Shown: piece after piece, positions 16,870 to 24,827 of the stretch
How positions within the stretch are numbered: the first letter of the stretch is position 1
How the letters are laid out: the number at the start of each line of letters is the position of its first letter
Assembly (NCBI GenBank): GCA_015488615.1
Contig: WFNM01000053.1
Location: forward strand, 1 to 37,797
DNA length: 37,797 nucleotides
DNA from: Sulfurimonas sp.
GTDB lineage: Bacteria; Campylobacterota; Campylobacteria; Campylobacterales; Sulfurimonadaceae
Direction of reading: 5' to 3'
Translations under genes and position numbers: made by a program
The notes under the pieces: generated by a model
Database searches by the model: none
What the model was told of the DNA's origin: nothing
The model's input: only the letters and a program-made list of their open reading frames with translations

Positions 16870-17460
16870 ATGAATAGAGCTAACCTCAAGAATAAACTCA
16901 CAGTTCTAGCCCTTTCTATGTTTAGAAAGGATTTTTTCGGTATTTATCACGGAAGTATTTCAGCAAAGACTGAGAGAAACCGTTTTATTATTAATACCAA
17001 AGAAGCTATTTTTGATGCATTAGATGATTTTTCTATGATTGAGCTCTACTTTAAGAAAGATTATCGATGGAATCAGGCAAGTATTGATGCCCGTATTCAC
17101 TATAGTATCTATTCTCAAATAAGTGAAGCAAAATTCATCTGTTTTTCTATGCCACAATTTACAACAGCCTACTCTCTTCAACATGATAAAATCACTCCAC
17201 AAGATTATTTTGGACACACGGAGATAGGGACTATTAATGTTATTAACCCTAAACAATTTGATGATTGGTATGATAGAGCAGATAGCGAGATAGCTTACTA
17301 TTTACAAACTAACAAGACTAACATTATGGTTATTCGTGGTTATGGTGTTTATGCTTATAGTAGAGATATCCATGAAATGGCGAAGAAACTTGCTATTTTG
17401 GAAAAAAGTTGTCGACTTCTTATGCTCGATAACTCACAGATAAACCTAGATTTAGATTAG
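16870..17460 (+). CDS. Class II aldolase/adducin-fold protein lacking metal ligands
   Basis: A 196-residue protein with the class II aldolase/adducin layout: FGIYHGSISAKTERNRFIINTKEAIFDAL (23-51) and the C-terminal IMVIRGYGVYAYSRDIHEMAKKLAILE (152-178). In active members an HxH motif and a later GHG histidine hold zinc. Here the first site reads IHYS (H77, second His replaced by Ser79) and the last reads GYG (157-159). Two of three ligands are therefore gone, which suggests a non-enzymatic or altered role. ATG 16870 follows the dnaJ stop by six bases, so co-expression with the chaperone is likely. Its stop overlaps the convergent NfeD gene by four bases. The family call is good; the function is unknown. 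Confidence 0.75.
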   Translation: MNRANLKNKLTVLALSMFRKDFFGIYHGSISAKTERNRFIINTKEAIFDALDDFSMIELYFKKDYRWNQASIDARIHYSIYSQISEAKFICFSMPQFTTAYSLQHDKITPQDYFGHTEIGTINVINPKQFDDWYDRADSEIAYYLQTNKTNIMVIRGYGVYAYSRDIHEMAKKLAILEKSCRLLMLDNSQINLDLD

Positions 17461-17876
17461 GAATTTTCTTTTAGTATAACCATATTATTGACAACATCGA
17501 TTATTTCAACTCTCGTGCCATCTTGAAGTGTTGAGATATCACTTTGCACCTTCCAGTAGGTACCATCGAAGTAGACCATCCCCTCTTGAACAATACCTAT
17601 ACCAGAAATATGTGCTCTCTCTTCTTTTACTTCACTCTCTTTACTCATTTTAGCAAGTAAGCTTTTCCTAAAAAAAAATATACTCACAAGTGCAATAACA
17701 AAAGCAAAAGCTATCTGGGCAAATCCGCTCTCAAAAGGGTAAACAAAAGAGATAATAGCAATGCCTAGAAATCCTATACCTAAAAAGAAAAGTACAAAAG
17801 TGAAAAGAAGAGCCTCGACTCCTATAAGAAGTATTCCTATAGCAATTAGATACGAAACTGATATAACTTCTATCAT
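17457..17876 (-). CDS. NfeD family membrane protein (short form)
   Basis: A 139-residue protein. Its N-terminal part has three or so hydrophobic helices (YLIAIGILLIGVEALLFTFVLFFLGIGFLGIAII, then FAQIAFAFVIALVSIFFF). The C-terminal ~60 residues form an OB-fold NfeD domain, from GIGIVQEGMVYFDGTYWKVQS to VEIIDVVNNMVILKE. It lacks the N-terminal ClpP-like protease of long NfeD. It lies two bases downstream of the SPFH gene, the usual NfeD/stomatin pairing, thought to organise membrane microdomains or assist membrane proteolysis. Confidence 0.9.
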   Translation of the reverse strand: MIEVISVSYLIAIGILLIGVEALLFTFVLFFLGIGFLGIAIISFVYPFESGFAQIAFAFVIALVSIFFFRKSLLAKMSKESEVKEERAHISGIGIVQEGMVYFDGTYWKVQSDISTLQDGTRVEIIDVVNNMVILKENS

Positions 17877-17878
17877 AA

Positions 17879-18787
17879 CTAAGCACCCTTCCCAGTAAAC
17901 ATATCTTTTAAGATAGAGAGTGAACCTATCATTTCTGTAGTTTCATAAGGCACAATAACTTTATTATTAGACTCATTTCTTGCAAGTTCAGCAAATGCAG
18001 CAACTCTATCTTTTGCCAGCAAGAACTCTGCTGCTTGTGGATTTTCAGACATGGCAGAGTTTATCATAAGCATTGCTTTTCTCTGTCCTTCTGCTACTTT
18101 TTCTAGCTCATATTTCTGTGCATCTGCCATTCTTTCTATCGCTTCTGCCTGTAAATATGCTTTTTGCTTTTCGCCCTCAGCTTCACGGATAACAGCTTCT
18201 TTATCAGCCATCGCTTTAAGCTCTATGGCTCGCTTTTCTCTCTCTGCTTTCATCTGCATATTCATCGCTTCTTCTATCTCAAGCGGTACAGATATATCTC
18301 GTAACTCAACACGCATAGTCTTTACACCCCATTTTACAGAAGCAGAATCTATTGCAGTAAGTATTTTACGGTTCAAAGTATCCCGAGAGGAGAGTGTCTC
18401 ATCTAGAGCTAACTGTCCTATCTCTGCACGAAGAGTCGTGGTAGAGAGATTTGCTAAGGCATTTTTAAAATTAACTATCCCATAAGTTGCTTTTCTCGCA
18501 TCTTCTACTTGAACAAAGACAATTCCATCAACACTAATATTGACATTATCTCGTGTAATTACATTCTGCTGTGGAATATTTATAATCTGCTCTTGCTTCG
18601 TTAATTTTACTCGAATACTATCTAAAATCGGTATGATAATATGGAAGCCACCCTCTAACGTTTTGTTATACTTTCCTAGTCTTTCCACAACATATGCTGA
18701 GGATTGAGGTACTATTACAATCCCCTTAATTATGATAATTGCAACTGACACAACAATCGCTAAACTTATAACACTAACTGCATCCAT
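17879..18787 (-). CDS. qmcA: SPFH/band 7 (paraslipin/QmcA-type) membrane protein
   Basis: A 302-residue stomatin-like protein. One N-terminal transmembrane helix (VISLAIVVSVAIIIIKGIVIV) is followed by the SPFH domain VPQSSAYVVERLGKYNKTLEGGFHIIIPILD and QNVITRDNVNISVDGIVFVQV. A long Ala/Glu/Arg-rich coiled coil follows (MNMQMKAEREKRAIELKAMADKEA as individual heptads), then a C-terminal helix ending SLSILKDMFTGKG. Such proteins form large oligomeric cages at the inner membrane and associate with NfeD partners and FtsH-type proteases. Start at ATG 18787 with AAAGGA at 18801-18796. First gene of the pair. Confidence 0.88.
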   Translation of the reverse strand: MDAVSVISLAIVVSVAIIIIKGIVIVPQSSAYVVERLGKYNKTLEGGFHIIIPILDSIRVKLTKQEQIINIPQQNVITRDNVNISVDGIVFVQVEDARKATYGIVNFKNALANLSTTTLRAEIGQLALDETLSSRDTLNRKILTAIDSASVKWGVKTMRVELRDISVPLEIEEAMNMQMKAEREKRAIELKAMADKEAVIREAEGEKQKAYLQAEAIERMADAQKYELEKVAEGQRKAMLMINSAMSENPQAAEFLLAKDRVAAFAELARNESNNKVIVPYETTEMIGSLSILKDMFTGKGA

Positions 18788-18816
18788 AATTCATATCCTT
18801 TGTTTTTTTATACTTA

Positions 18817-18822
18817 ATTATA
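18817..18822 (-). promoter_or_regulatory. -10 element of the SPFH-nfeD promoter
   Basis: TATAAT on the minus strand at 18822-18817 inside GAGTATAATTAAG. The leader to ATG 18787 is about 24 bases and contains the AAAGGA ribosome site. The 155-base divergent gap up to 18943 is otherwise AT-rich with no hairpin. Confidence 0.55.
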
Positions 18823-18942
18823 CTCAATTTAACCCATATACAACTTACTTTGTAAATTAAATATATTTTTATCAAGATTTAATGCTAATTTACCTATTAT
18901 TACATAAGTAAGAGACAATATCAAAAAGTAAGGTTTTTTTAG

Positions 18943-20409
18943 ATGATCACATGGATGCAGAGACATAAAAAATGGTTAATTATCACTATATGGATTTCAA
19001 CAATCGCGTTTGTTGGAGCTGGTTTTGTTGGCTGGGGACAGTATAGTTATGGTAATAAAGCTGGATCAGTAGCCAAGGTTGGAAATGTTGAGATAACACA
19101 GGGTGAACTTCAAAAAAGCTACTCAAATCTTTATGCAAAATATAACCAAATGTTCAAAGGCAACTTTGATGAAGAAAAAGCAAAGCAATTTGGTCTTAAA
19201 AAACAAGCACTTCAACAGCTAACGCAACAAGCACTTCTTCTTAACCTTGCAGAGTCTTATAACTTAGAAGTAAGTGATAAAGAACTTATAAATGAATTAA
19301 AAAAACTTACATACTTTTTCAAAGATGGTGCATTTGATAAAGAGACATATAGAACTGTTCTTTCTCAGAACAGACTCTCTACAAAAGAGTTTGAAACATC
19401 ACTAAGAAAAGATTTACTTATCCAAAAAACACTCAAACTACTTCCTGTAGAAGTGAGCAAGAATGAAACAAATATTTTGGAAACTGTAATGAACATCGCA
19501 GATAAGATAAACTATAAAGTACTCACACAAAAAAGTATTACGCTCAATACTTCAGATAAAATGCTCAAGCCCTACTGGGAAACAAAAAAACAAAACTTTA
19601 TGAATGATATATCTTATGATCTAAAGTATATTAAACAAACTTCAGTAAAAAAGAGCTATGATAATGCACAACTGTCTTCATACTATACAGAGAATAAAAC
19701 ACATTTCAAAGATAGTGATGGAAAGATACTTACACTAAAATCAGCAAAAAAAGCAATAACAGATGAGTTAAATGCTAAAGCTACGAAAGACAAATCTTTA
19801 AGAACTTACATCGCCTATAAAAAAGGGAAGCTTCCGGCTAACACTATGTTTAAATCTGCTACAATATCTATGGGTTCTAATCCTTTTGATACACAGACAC
19901 TTACTAAAGTAAGTAAGCTTTCTTTGACATCACCATACATGAAACCTATTTTAACTAATGGTGCTTATTACATATTTAAGTTAGTGAAAATAAATCCTGC
20001 TACAACAAAAAGCTATGAAGATGCTAAGACAGATATTTTAACAATGTACACAGCAGAGATGAAAAAACAAAAACTTCAAGAGTTGGCTAATAATACTGTC
20101 GATACTTTTGTAGGAAATAACACACCTTTTATCACAGTAAATGATGCAGATTCTCTTACGGCTCTCCCTGTAACGGAAGCTTCAGAGTTTTTACAAAACC
20201 TTTTTTCATCTGAGAAAAAACGTTCATACATAACACTTAACAGTGGAAAAATTGTTCTTTATGATGTTTTGGAACAAAAACTGCTTACTAAGACTTATAA
20301 AGACTTAGCTTCATCTCTTATGAAACTAAAGAGTGGTATCTTTAATCAAGGCCTTATTAAAAGTCTTGAAGGTAAGTACCATACAGAGATATTCATCCAA
20401 GGACTCTAA
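18943..20409 (+). CDS. PpiD/SurA-like periplasmic foldase preceding ftsA
   Basis: A 488-residue protein with a short cytoplasmic tip (MITWMQRHKKW), one membrane anchor (LIITIWISTIAFVGAGFVGWG, about 12-32) and a large periplasmic part. VAKVGNVEITQGELQKSYSNLY opens the SurA_N-type chaperone domain, continuing through LNLAESYNLEVSDKELINEL and FDKETYRTVLSQNRLSTKEFETSLRKDL. A parvulin-like PPIase core is hard to see; only the tail LTSPYMKPILTNGAYYIFKLVKI resembles its end. Chaperone activity without isomerase activity is therefore possible. Gene order matches C. jejuni, where a SurA_N protein precedes ftsA-ftsZ. TAAGG lies 13 bases before the ATG. Confidence 0.82.
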   Translation: MITWMQRHKKWLIITIWISTIAFVGAGFVGWGQYSYGNKAGSVAKVGNVEITQGELQKSYSNLYAKYNQMFKGNFDEEKAKQFGLKKQALQQLTQQALLLNLAESYNLEVSDKELINELKKLTYFFKDGAFDKETYRTVLSQNRLSTKEFETSLRKDLLIQKTLKLLPVEVSKNETNILETVMNIADKINYKVLTQKSITLNTSDKMLKPYWETKKQNFMNDISYDLKYIKQTSVKKSYDNAQLSSYYTENKTHFKDSDGKILTLKSAKKAITDELNAKATKDKSLRTYIAYKKGKLPANTMFKSATISMGSNPFDTQTLTKVSKLSLTSPYMKPILTNGAYYIFKLVKINPATTKSYEDAKTDILTMYTAEMKKQKLQELANNTVDTFVGNNTPFITVNDADSLTALPVTEASEFLQNLFSSEKKRSYITLNSGKIVLYDVLEQKLLTKTYKDLASSLMKLKSGIFNQGLIKSLEGKYHTEIFIQGL

Positions 20410-20410
20410 A

Positions 20411-21775
20411 TTGAGTAGAACTGTTTTAGCCATAGATATTGGCTCTACAAAAATATGTGCCATCATCGCCCAAATTGATAATAATAATAATATTGCTATC
20501 ATAGGTGCTGGAACAACAAAAGCTCAAGGTCTTAAACGCGGTAGTATCACAAATATCGAATTAGCATCGAGAAGTATAAAAACTGCTGTTGAAGATGCTA
20601 AACGTGTTGCAGGAACTGATGTAAAGTCTGCTATTGTTTCTATGAGTGGAGCATATACTAAAAGCCTAAACTCTAATGGTATAGTGAACATTCAAAGTAA
20701 AGAGATTAGCTTTAAAGAGATTGAGCGTGTTATGCATACTTCCCTTTATAATGCCAATATTCCAAACGAATATGAAGTTCTTCATGCACTTCCTTTTAAC
20801 TTTAAAGTAGATGATCAAGATTTTATTGAAGATCCACTAGGGATGAATGCTTCACGCTTAGAAGTTGAAACACATATCATAACAACACAAAAATCAAATC
20901 TCAACAACCTTAAAAAAGCAGTACTAAGTGCTGGTGTGGAAGTAGAAAACATAGTTCTTAACTCCTATGCTTCTTCCATCGCTACACTTAATGATGATGA
21001 AAAAGAGCTTGGTGTTGCTGTTATAGACATGGGTGGAAACACTTCTAATATTGCTATTCATGCAGGCAATTCTATCCGTTACAATGAGTTTCTCGGTGTA
21101 GGTTCAAACCATGTTACAAGTGACCTTTCTATGGCACTTCATACTCCCCTTAATATAGCAGATAATGTAAAGCTTACATATGGATCACTTACAGATGAAA
21201 GTAGCGATCTAATTGAGATCCCTGTTATTGGTGATTTGGACTCTACACATGAAGTCTCTTTAGATGTAGTTCATAATGTTATTTATGCTAGAGTAGAAGA
21301 GACACTTATGATACTTGCACAGTTTATTGAAAACAGTGGTCTTAAAGATCAAATAGGTGCAGGTATAGTACTCACTGGTGGTTTCTCAAAAATGCAGGGA
21401 ATCCGTGAGTTAGCAGTAGCAACTTTTGGTTCTATGCCCGTACGTTTAGCACGTCCAATAGAAACTGATGGACTCTTTGAGGAGCTCCGTGATGCAGAAT
21501 ATTCAAGTGCTATTGGTCTTGTCATGTACTCTGCTTATGCGTATACACCTTATGAGATAGATGCTAACAAACGTGTTCGTCATACAAATGAGACACACAC
21601 TATTCATACATCTATTGATAATTTAGCCCCTTCTTTGGACATATCTATTGTTCCTTCAGAAGAAGAAGTTATTAAAAAACCAAGTATGATATCATTAGAC
21701 GATAAAAAAGTAAAAAAGAGTGATGAAGCTAATGGGCTTAGTAAGTTTTGGAACTGGGCTACCCAGTTATTTTAA
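20411..21775 (+). CDS. ftsA: Cell division protein FtsA
   Basis: A 454-residue actin-like ATPase that tethers FtsZ to the membrane and recruits the divisome. The phosphate-1 loop VLAIDIGSTKICAII lies at the N-terminus, AVIDMGGNTSNIAIHAG gives the phosphate-2 loop, and GIVLTGGFSKMQGI the adenosine motif. The C-terminus GLSKFWNWATQLF is the amphipathic membrane-targeting helix. I start it at TTG 20411: the conserved fold begins four residues later and AAGGA sits at 20399-20403. A reading back to 20333 is open but only duplicates the end of the previous gene in another frame. It is two bases past the foldase stop and 12 before ftsZ. Confidence 0.95.
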   Translation: MSRTVLAIDIGSTKICAIIAQIDNNNNIAIIGAGTTKAQGLKRGSITNIELASRSIKTAVEDAKRVAGTDVKSAIVSMSGAYTKSLNSNGIVNIQSKEISFKEIERVMHTSLYNANIPNEYEVLHALPFNFKVDDQDFIEDPLGMNASRLEVETHIITTQKSNLNNLKKAVLSAGVEVENIVLNSYASSIATLNDDEKELGVAVIDMGGNTSNIAIHAGNSIRYNEFLGVGSNHVTSDLSMALHTPLNIADNVKLTYGSLTDESSDLIEIPVIGDLDSTHEVSLDVVHNVIYARVEETLMILAQFIENSGLKDQIGAGIVLTGGFSKMQGIRELAVATFGSMPVRLARPIETDGLFEELRDAEYSSAIGLVMYSAYAYTPYEIDANKRVRHTNETHTIHTSIDNLAPSLDISIVPSEEEVIKKPSMISLDDKKVKKSDEANGLSKFWNWATQLF

Positions 21776-21787
21776 AGGAGTGAAGTA

Positions 21788-22918
21788 ATGGAACCATTTA
21801 TTGTAGAAGAATCAAAAAGTATTAACGGTGCTAGAATTATAGCAGTCGGTGTTGGTGGTGGTGGTGGTAATATGATTGGCCATATGCTAAGAGAAGGTGT
21901 AACTGGCATAGAGATGATGTTAGTCAATACTGATGCACAAGTTCTCAGCGAGAATTCAGCAGCATCAAAAATCCAAATAGGGGCGAAACTTACTAAGGGT
22001 CTTGGTGCTGGTATGAAACCTGCCATTGGTAAAGATTCAGCCTTAGAAAACTATGATGAAATTCGTGCTTCTTTAGAGGGTGCTGATATAGTATTTATCT
22101 CTGCTGGCCTTGGAGGTGGAACTGGAACAGGTGCTGCACCTGTTGTTGCTCAAATCGCTAAAGAAGTAGGTGCTCTTACTATCTCTATCGTTACAAAACC
22201 TTTTACATTTGAAGGAAAGAAACGTCTTAAACTTGCAGAAATTGGTTTAGAAGAGTTAAAGCGAGAGTCTGATTCTATAGTTGTTATTCCTAATGATAAA
22301 CTACTCTCTATCATCGATAGAAAATTAGGACTTAAAGATAGTTTTAAAATAGTAGATGGTGTTTTAGCACAAGCTGTTAGTGGAACATCTGGTGTTATTC
22401 TCTCCAATGGAGATAATGACATCAACCTTGACTTTGCCGATCTTCAAACTGTTATGAGTCATAAAGGTATGGCACTTATGGGTGTTGGTATCCACGAAGG
22501 TGATAATGCAGCTTATGAAGCTATTAAAGCAGCTATTGAATCGCCACTTCTTGACAATATGTCAATTAATGGGGCTATGGGTGTTTTAGTTCACTTTAGT
22601 ATGCACCCCGACTTTCCTATTATGGAAATATATGAGGCTATGAATGTAGTAAATGAAAGTGCTGATGACGAAGCAGATATTATCTTCGGTACGTCTACTG
22701 ATGAATCACTTGCTGAGAACTATGTTAAAATCACTATAGTCGCTACTGGATTTGAAAAAGAAATAGAAGCTCCTATTGGTCGTAATAAACCTGACTATGA
22801 GCCAGAAGTATCTGTTGCTCCTCCCATCACAAAGGTTCGCCCACGTTTAGTTGTTGGTGGTGATTTGAATGCTGACTATCTTGACATTCCTGCATATATG
22901 AGACAGCAACAAGACTAA
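21788..22918 (+). CDS. ftsZ: Cell division GTPase FtsZ
   Basis: A 376-residue tubulin homologue forming the Z-ring. N-terminal GARIIAVGVGGGGGNMI (14-30), tubulin signature GGGTGTGAAPV at about 109-119, and the T7 loop NLDFADLQTVM. A short linker precedes the C-terminal peptide LDIPAYMRQQQ, which binds FtsA and other partners. An AAAGGAG ribosome site stands nine bases before the ATG, one of the strongest in the window. Second gene of the division cluster; a J-domain gene follows two bases after the stop. Confidence 0.97.
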   Translation: MEPFIVEESKSINGARIIAVGVGGGGGNMIGHMLREGVTGIEMMLVNTDAQVLSENSAASKIQIGAKLTKGLGAGMKPAIGKDSALENYDEIRASLEGADIVFISAGLGGGTGTGAAPVVAQIAKEVGALTISIVTKPFTFEGKKRLKLAEIGLEELKRESDSIVVIPNDKLLSIIDRKLGLKDSFKIVDGVLAQAVSGTSGVILSNGDNDINLDFADLQTVMSHKGMALMGVGIHEGDNAAYEAIKAAIESPLLDNMSINGAMGVLVHFSMHPDFPIMEIYEAMNVVNESADDEADIIFGTSTDESLAENYVKITIVATGFEKEIEAPIGRNKPDYEPEVSVAPPITKVRPRLVVGGDLNADYLDIPAYMRQQQD

Positions 22919-22920
22919 GC

Positions 22921-23214
22921 GTGTCCACTCCTTACCAAAAACTTATGAAGGCCAAAACACTCCTTGGTCTTCGACAAACTTCTTCCCTCAAAGAGATAAA
23001 AAATAGTTACAAAAACCTTATGAAAAAATGGCATCCAGATAAACATACTGATAACCCTGATAAAGCTACAAAAATGAGTATGCAAATAAATGATGCTTAT
23101 GAGGTAGTGATGGAGTACTGTAATAACTTTGAGTACCCCTTTGATGAAGAGAGTATTAAAAAAACTACCTACTCTCCTTCTGAGTGGTGGCATGATAAAT
23201 TTGGTGGACGTTAA
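22921..23214 (+). CDS. Short J-domain protein downstream of ftsZ
   Basis: A 97-residue protein that is little more than a J-domain: YQKLMKAKTLLGLRQTSSLKEIKNSYKNLM, then WHPDKH with the HPD tripeptide near 38-40, then a third helix AYEVVMEYCNNF. There is no Gly/Phe or zinc region. The acidic/aromatic tail ends SEWWHDKFGGR. J-domains recruit DnaK-type Hsp70, so this could bring DnaK to the division machinery, though that is inferred from position only. The start is GTG 22921, two bases after the ftsZ stop. Its stop overlaps the convergent membrane-protein gene by four bases. Confidence 0.85.
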   Translation: MSTPYQKLMKAKTLLGLRQTSSLKEIKNSYKNLMKKWHPDKHTDNPDKATKMSMQINDAYEVVMEYCNNFEYPFDEESIKKTTYSPSEWWHDKFGGR

Positions 23215-24170
23215 AGCCAAACACCATTTTTAAGATAGTACCCTAAAAAATAGTAACTAATTATTCCCATATAAAGTGTAAGAAAAGCAAGTGAATATCT
23301 CATCTTCTGCTTTTGCACATCTACACTAAAACGATGTAGACCTATCACCACCCCATTGAATGTTCCCAAAAAAAGCAAGCTATACAGAACATAACCGACA
23401 TAGTGATAGTCGGATTGAAGAAGACAAAAAGGACAATGATGTGTAGGAAGCTCATAAATATATGTACCAAAAAAAGCAATCAAAGTAAGAAGTGCTACAA
23501 CGATAAATGTCAAGTTGAACAGTGCAAAAATATATCTATTTTTAAGGAGATAACTTAGCAGTAATAAAACAAAATTACCATAAAAAAGTGTAATGTAAAC
23601 GAAAGAAGAGAGTCCTAAAAGCTCACCCATATAAGTGCTATCACTCTGTGAAAATATTTTACCACAACAATCAACTACACTCGTCGTATTTATGCTTAAA
23701 AACATACTAAACTCTAAAAATATCTCTACCATAAGCAGAATATAAAAGAGAAGATAGAGCAGAAACTTTAGTTTCATATAGGGCTGAGTTTCATCACTCA
23801 TATCCTCTTTATCTAAAACTATCCAGTAGGCGAAGAGATAGATATTTAGAAGTTTTAAAAAGAGTAATGGAGTAGCTACACTACTAGAATTTATAACCCC
23901 TGCTCCACACATTGCTCCAGGAAGTATAAAAGAGATACTATCTAAGGTAAAGATAAAAAAGAGAAAAAAAGGCACTTTTATAAAAAAGAGATATTTGATA
24001 ATAGTTGAGGCTAAATAACTTTTTTTCTCTAACTCATACTGTAAAGCTGTCGTGGCATTTGCATCGTAGCCTTTTACTATCTTAATACTCACTATAAACG
24101 CCACAGTAGCAAAAAGAGCGAAGAGTATATCTAAGATATATATCGTGAGAACTTCAGGGCTTATAAGCAT
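23211..24170 (-). CDS. Polytopic membrane protein with VKOR-like cysteine pattern
   Basis: A 319-residue protein with about eight hydrophobic helices. Five cysteines stand out: C88 (PGAMCGAG), C168/C169 (VVDCCGKIF) and C246/C249 (HHCPFCLL). The stretch DCCGKIFSQSDSTYMGELLGLSSFVYI, three helices, then CPFCLLQSDYHYVGYVL parallels bacterial VKOR-like quinone-linked disulphide oxidoreductases, where a loop cysteine pair precedes a GxPlsxxG helix and a membrane CxxC. I read it as a divergent VKOR-like protein, not proven. It is the last gene of the NosL-ABC operon, abutting the ATPase stop. It could otherwise be an uncharacterised metal-handling subunit. Confidence 0.6.
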   Translation of the reverse strand: MLISPEVLTIYILDILFALFATVAFIVSIKIVKGYDANATTALQYELEKKSYLASTIIKYLFFIKVPFFLFFIFTLDSISFILPGAMCGAGVINSSSVATPLLFLKLLNIYLFAYWIVLDKEDMSDETQPYMKLKFLLYLLFYILLMVEIFLEFSMFLSINTTSVVDCCGKIFSQSDSTYMGELLGLSSFVYITLFYGNFVLLLLSYLLKNRYIFALFNLTFIVVALLTLIAFFGTYIYELPTHHCPFCLLQSDYHYVGYVLYSLLFLGTFNGVVIGLHRFSVDVQKQKMRYSLAFLTLYMGIISYYFLGYYLKNGVWL

Positions 24171-24827
24171 CTAGAGAACTTTTCCATGGCGGACTTCTAT
24201 AACTCTATCTACAAAATCTAAATCAAAAAAAAGAGGATCATGTGTGGAGATAATGATTGTTCTCTTCTCACTCTTCATCTCACGAAGAGACTCTATAAAC
24301 TCTAAAGAGAGTTTTTCATCTAAATTGGCTGTAGGCTCATCTGCTAAGATAATCTTAGGGTTATTAATATTTGCTCTAGCGATGGCACATCTCTGTTGTT
24401 CACCACCTGAGAGCTTTTTTACCTGAGTATCTTTTTTGTCAAGAAGATTAAATTGCTTTAACTCTTTACTTAGCCGTTTTTCTAACTCTCCACCCTTAAG
24501 GTTTAAAGGTACTAAAGGAAGTAAAATATTTTCTTTAACACTCAAATCAGCGATAAGATTATACTTCTGGAATATCATACCAATATTTTCTCTTCTAAAA
24601 CCTGTAGCGAAGTGATCAGCGAGTTTTGAGATATGTTTAGTATCTACTATAACCTCACCTTCTGTAGGCTTAGAAAGACCTGCTATAAGAGAGAGCATGC
24701 TACTCTTGCCACTTCCACTCATACCTTTAAGAACGACGACTTCACCCTCGCCAAAGGAGAGAGTAATTCCATCAAGAGCTTTCACTCCACCCTCATATTC
24801 TTTACTTACATTGAGTAACTCTATCAT
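24171..24827 (-). CDS. ABC transporter ATPase, LolD/MacB type
   Basis: A 218-residue nucleotide-binding subunit. Walker A GMSGSGKSS at 35-43, Q-loop IFQKYNLIADLSVKENI, signature LSGGEQQRCAIARA, Walker B ILADEPTANLDE and switch histidine STHDP. The ENI/L after the Q-loop and overall length fit the LolD/MacB/FtsE group that drives FtsX-type permeases in mechanotransmission rather than classical import. It overlaps the permease by four bases (ATGA) and abuts the downstream membrane protein, so the three must be co-translated. It is not the NosF type found in nos gene clusters. Confidence 0.9.
   Translation of the reverse strand: MIELLNVSKEYEGGVKALDGITLSFGEGEVVVLKGMSGSGKSSMLSLIAGLSKPTEGEVIVDTKHISKLADHFATGFRRENIGMIFQKYNLIADLSVKENILLPLVPLNLKGGELEKRLSKELKQFNLLDKKDTQVKKLSGGEQQRCAIARANINNPKIILADEPTANLDEKLSLEFIESLREMKSEKRTIIISTHDPLFFDLDFVDRVIEVRHGKVL

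Noticed and set aside
18051..18485. 144-residue + strand ORF opposite the SPFH gene
   Set aside because: It is a shadow of the Ala/Glu-rich coiled coil on the other strand, Ser/Ala-rich with no ribosome site.
20333..20410. N-terminal extension of ftsA starting at ATG 20333
   Set aside because: It reads through the end of the upstream foldase gene in another frame, lacks a ribosome site, and the FtsA fold begins directly after TTG 20411.
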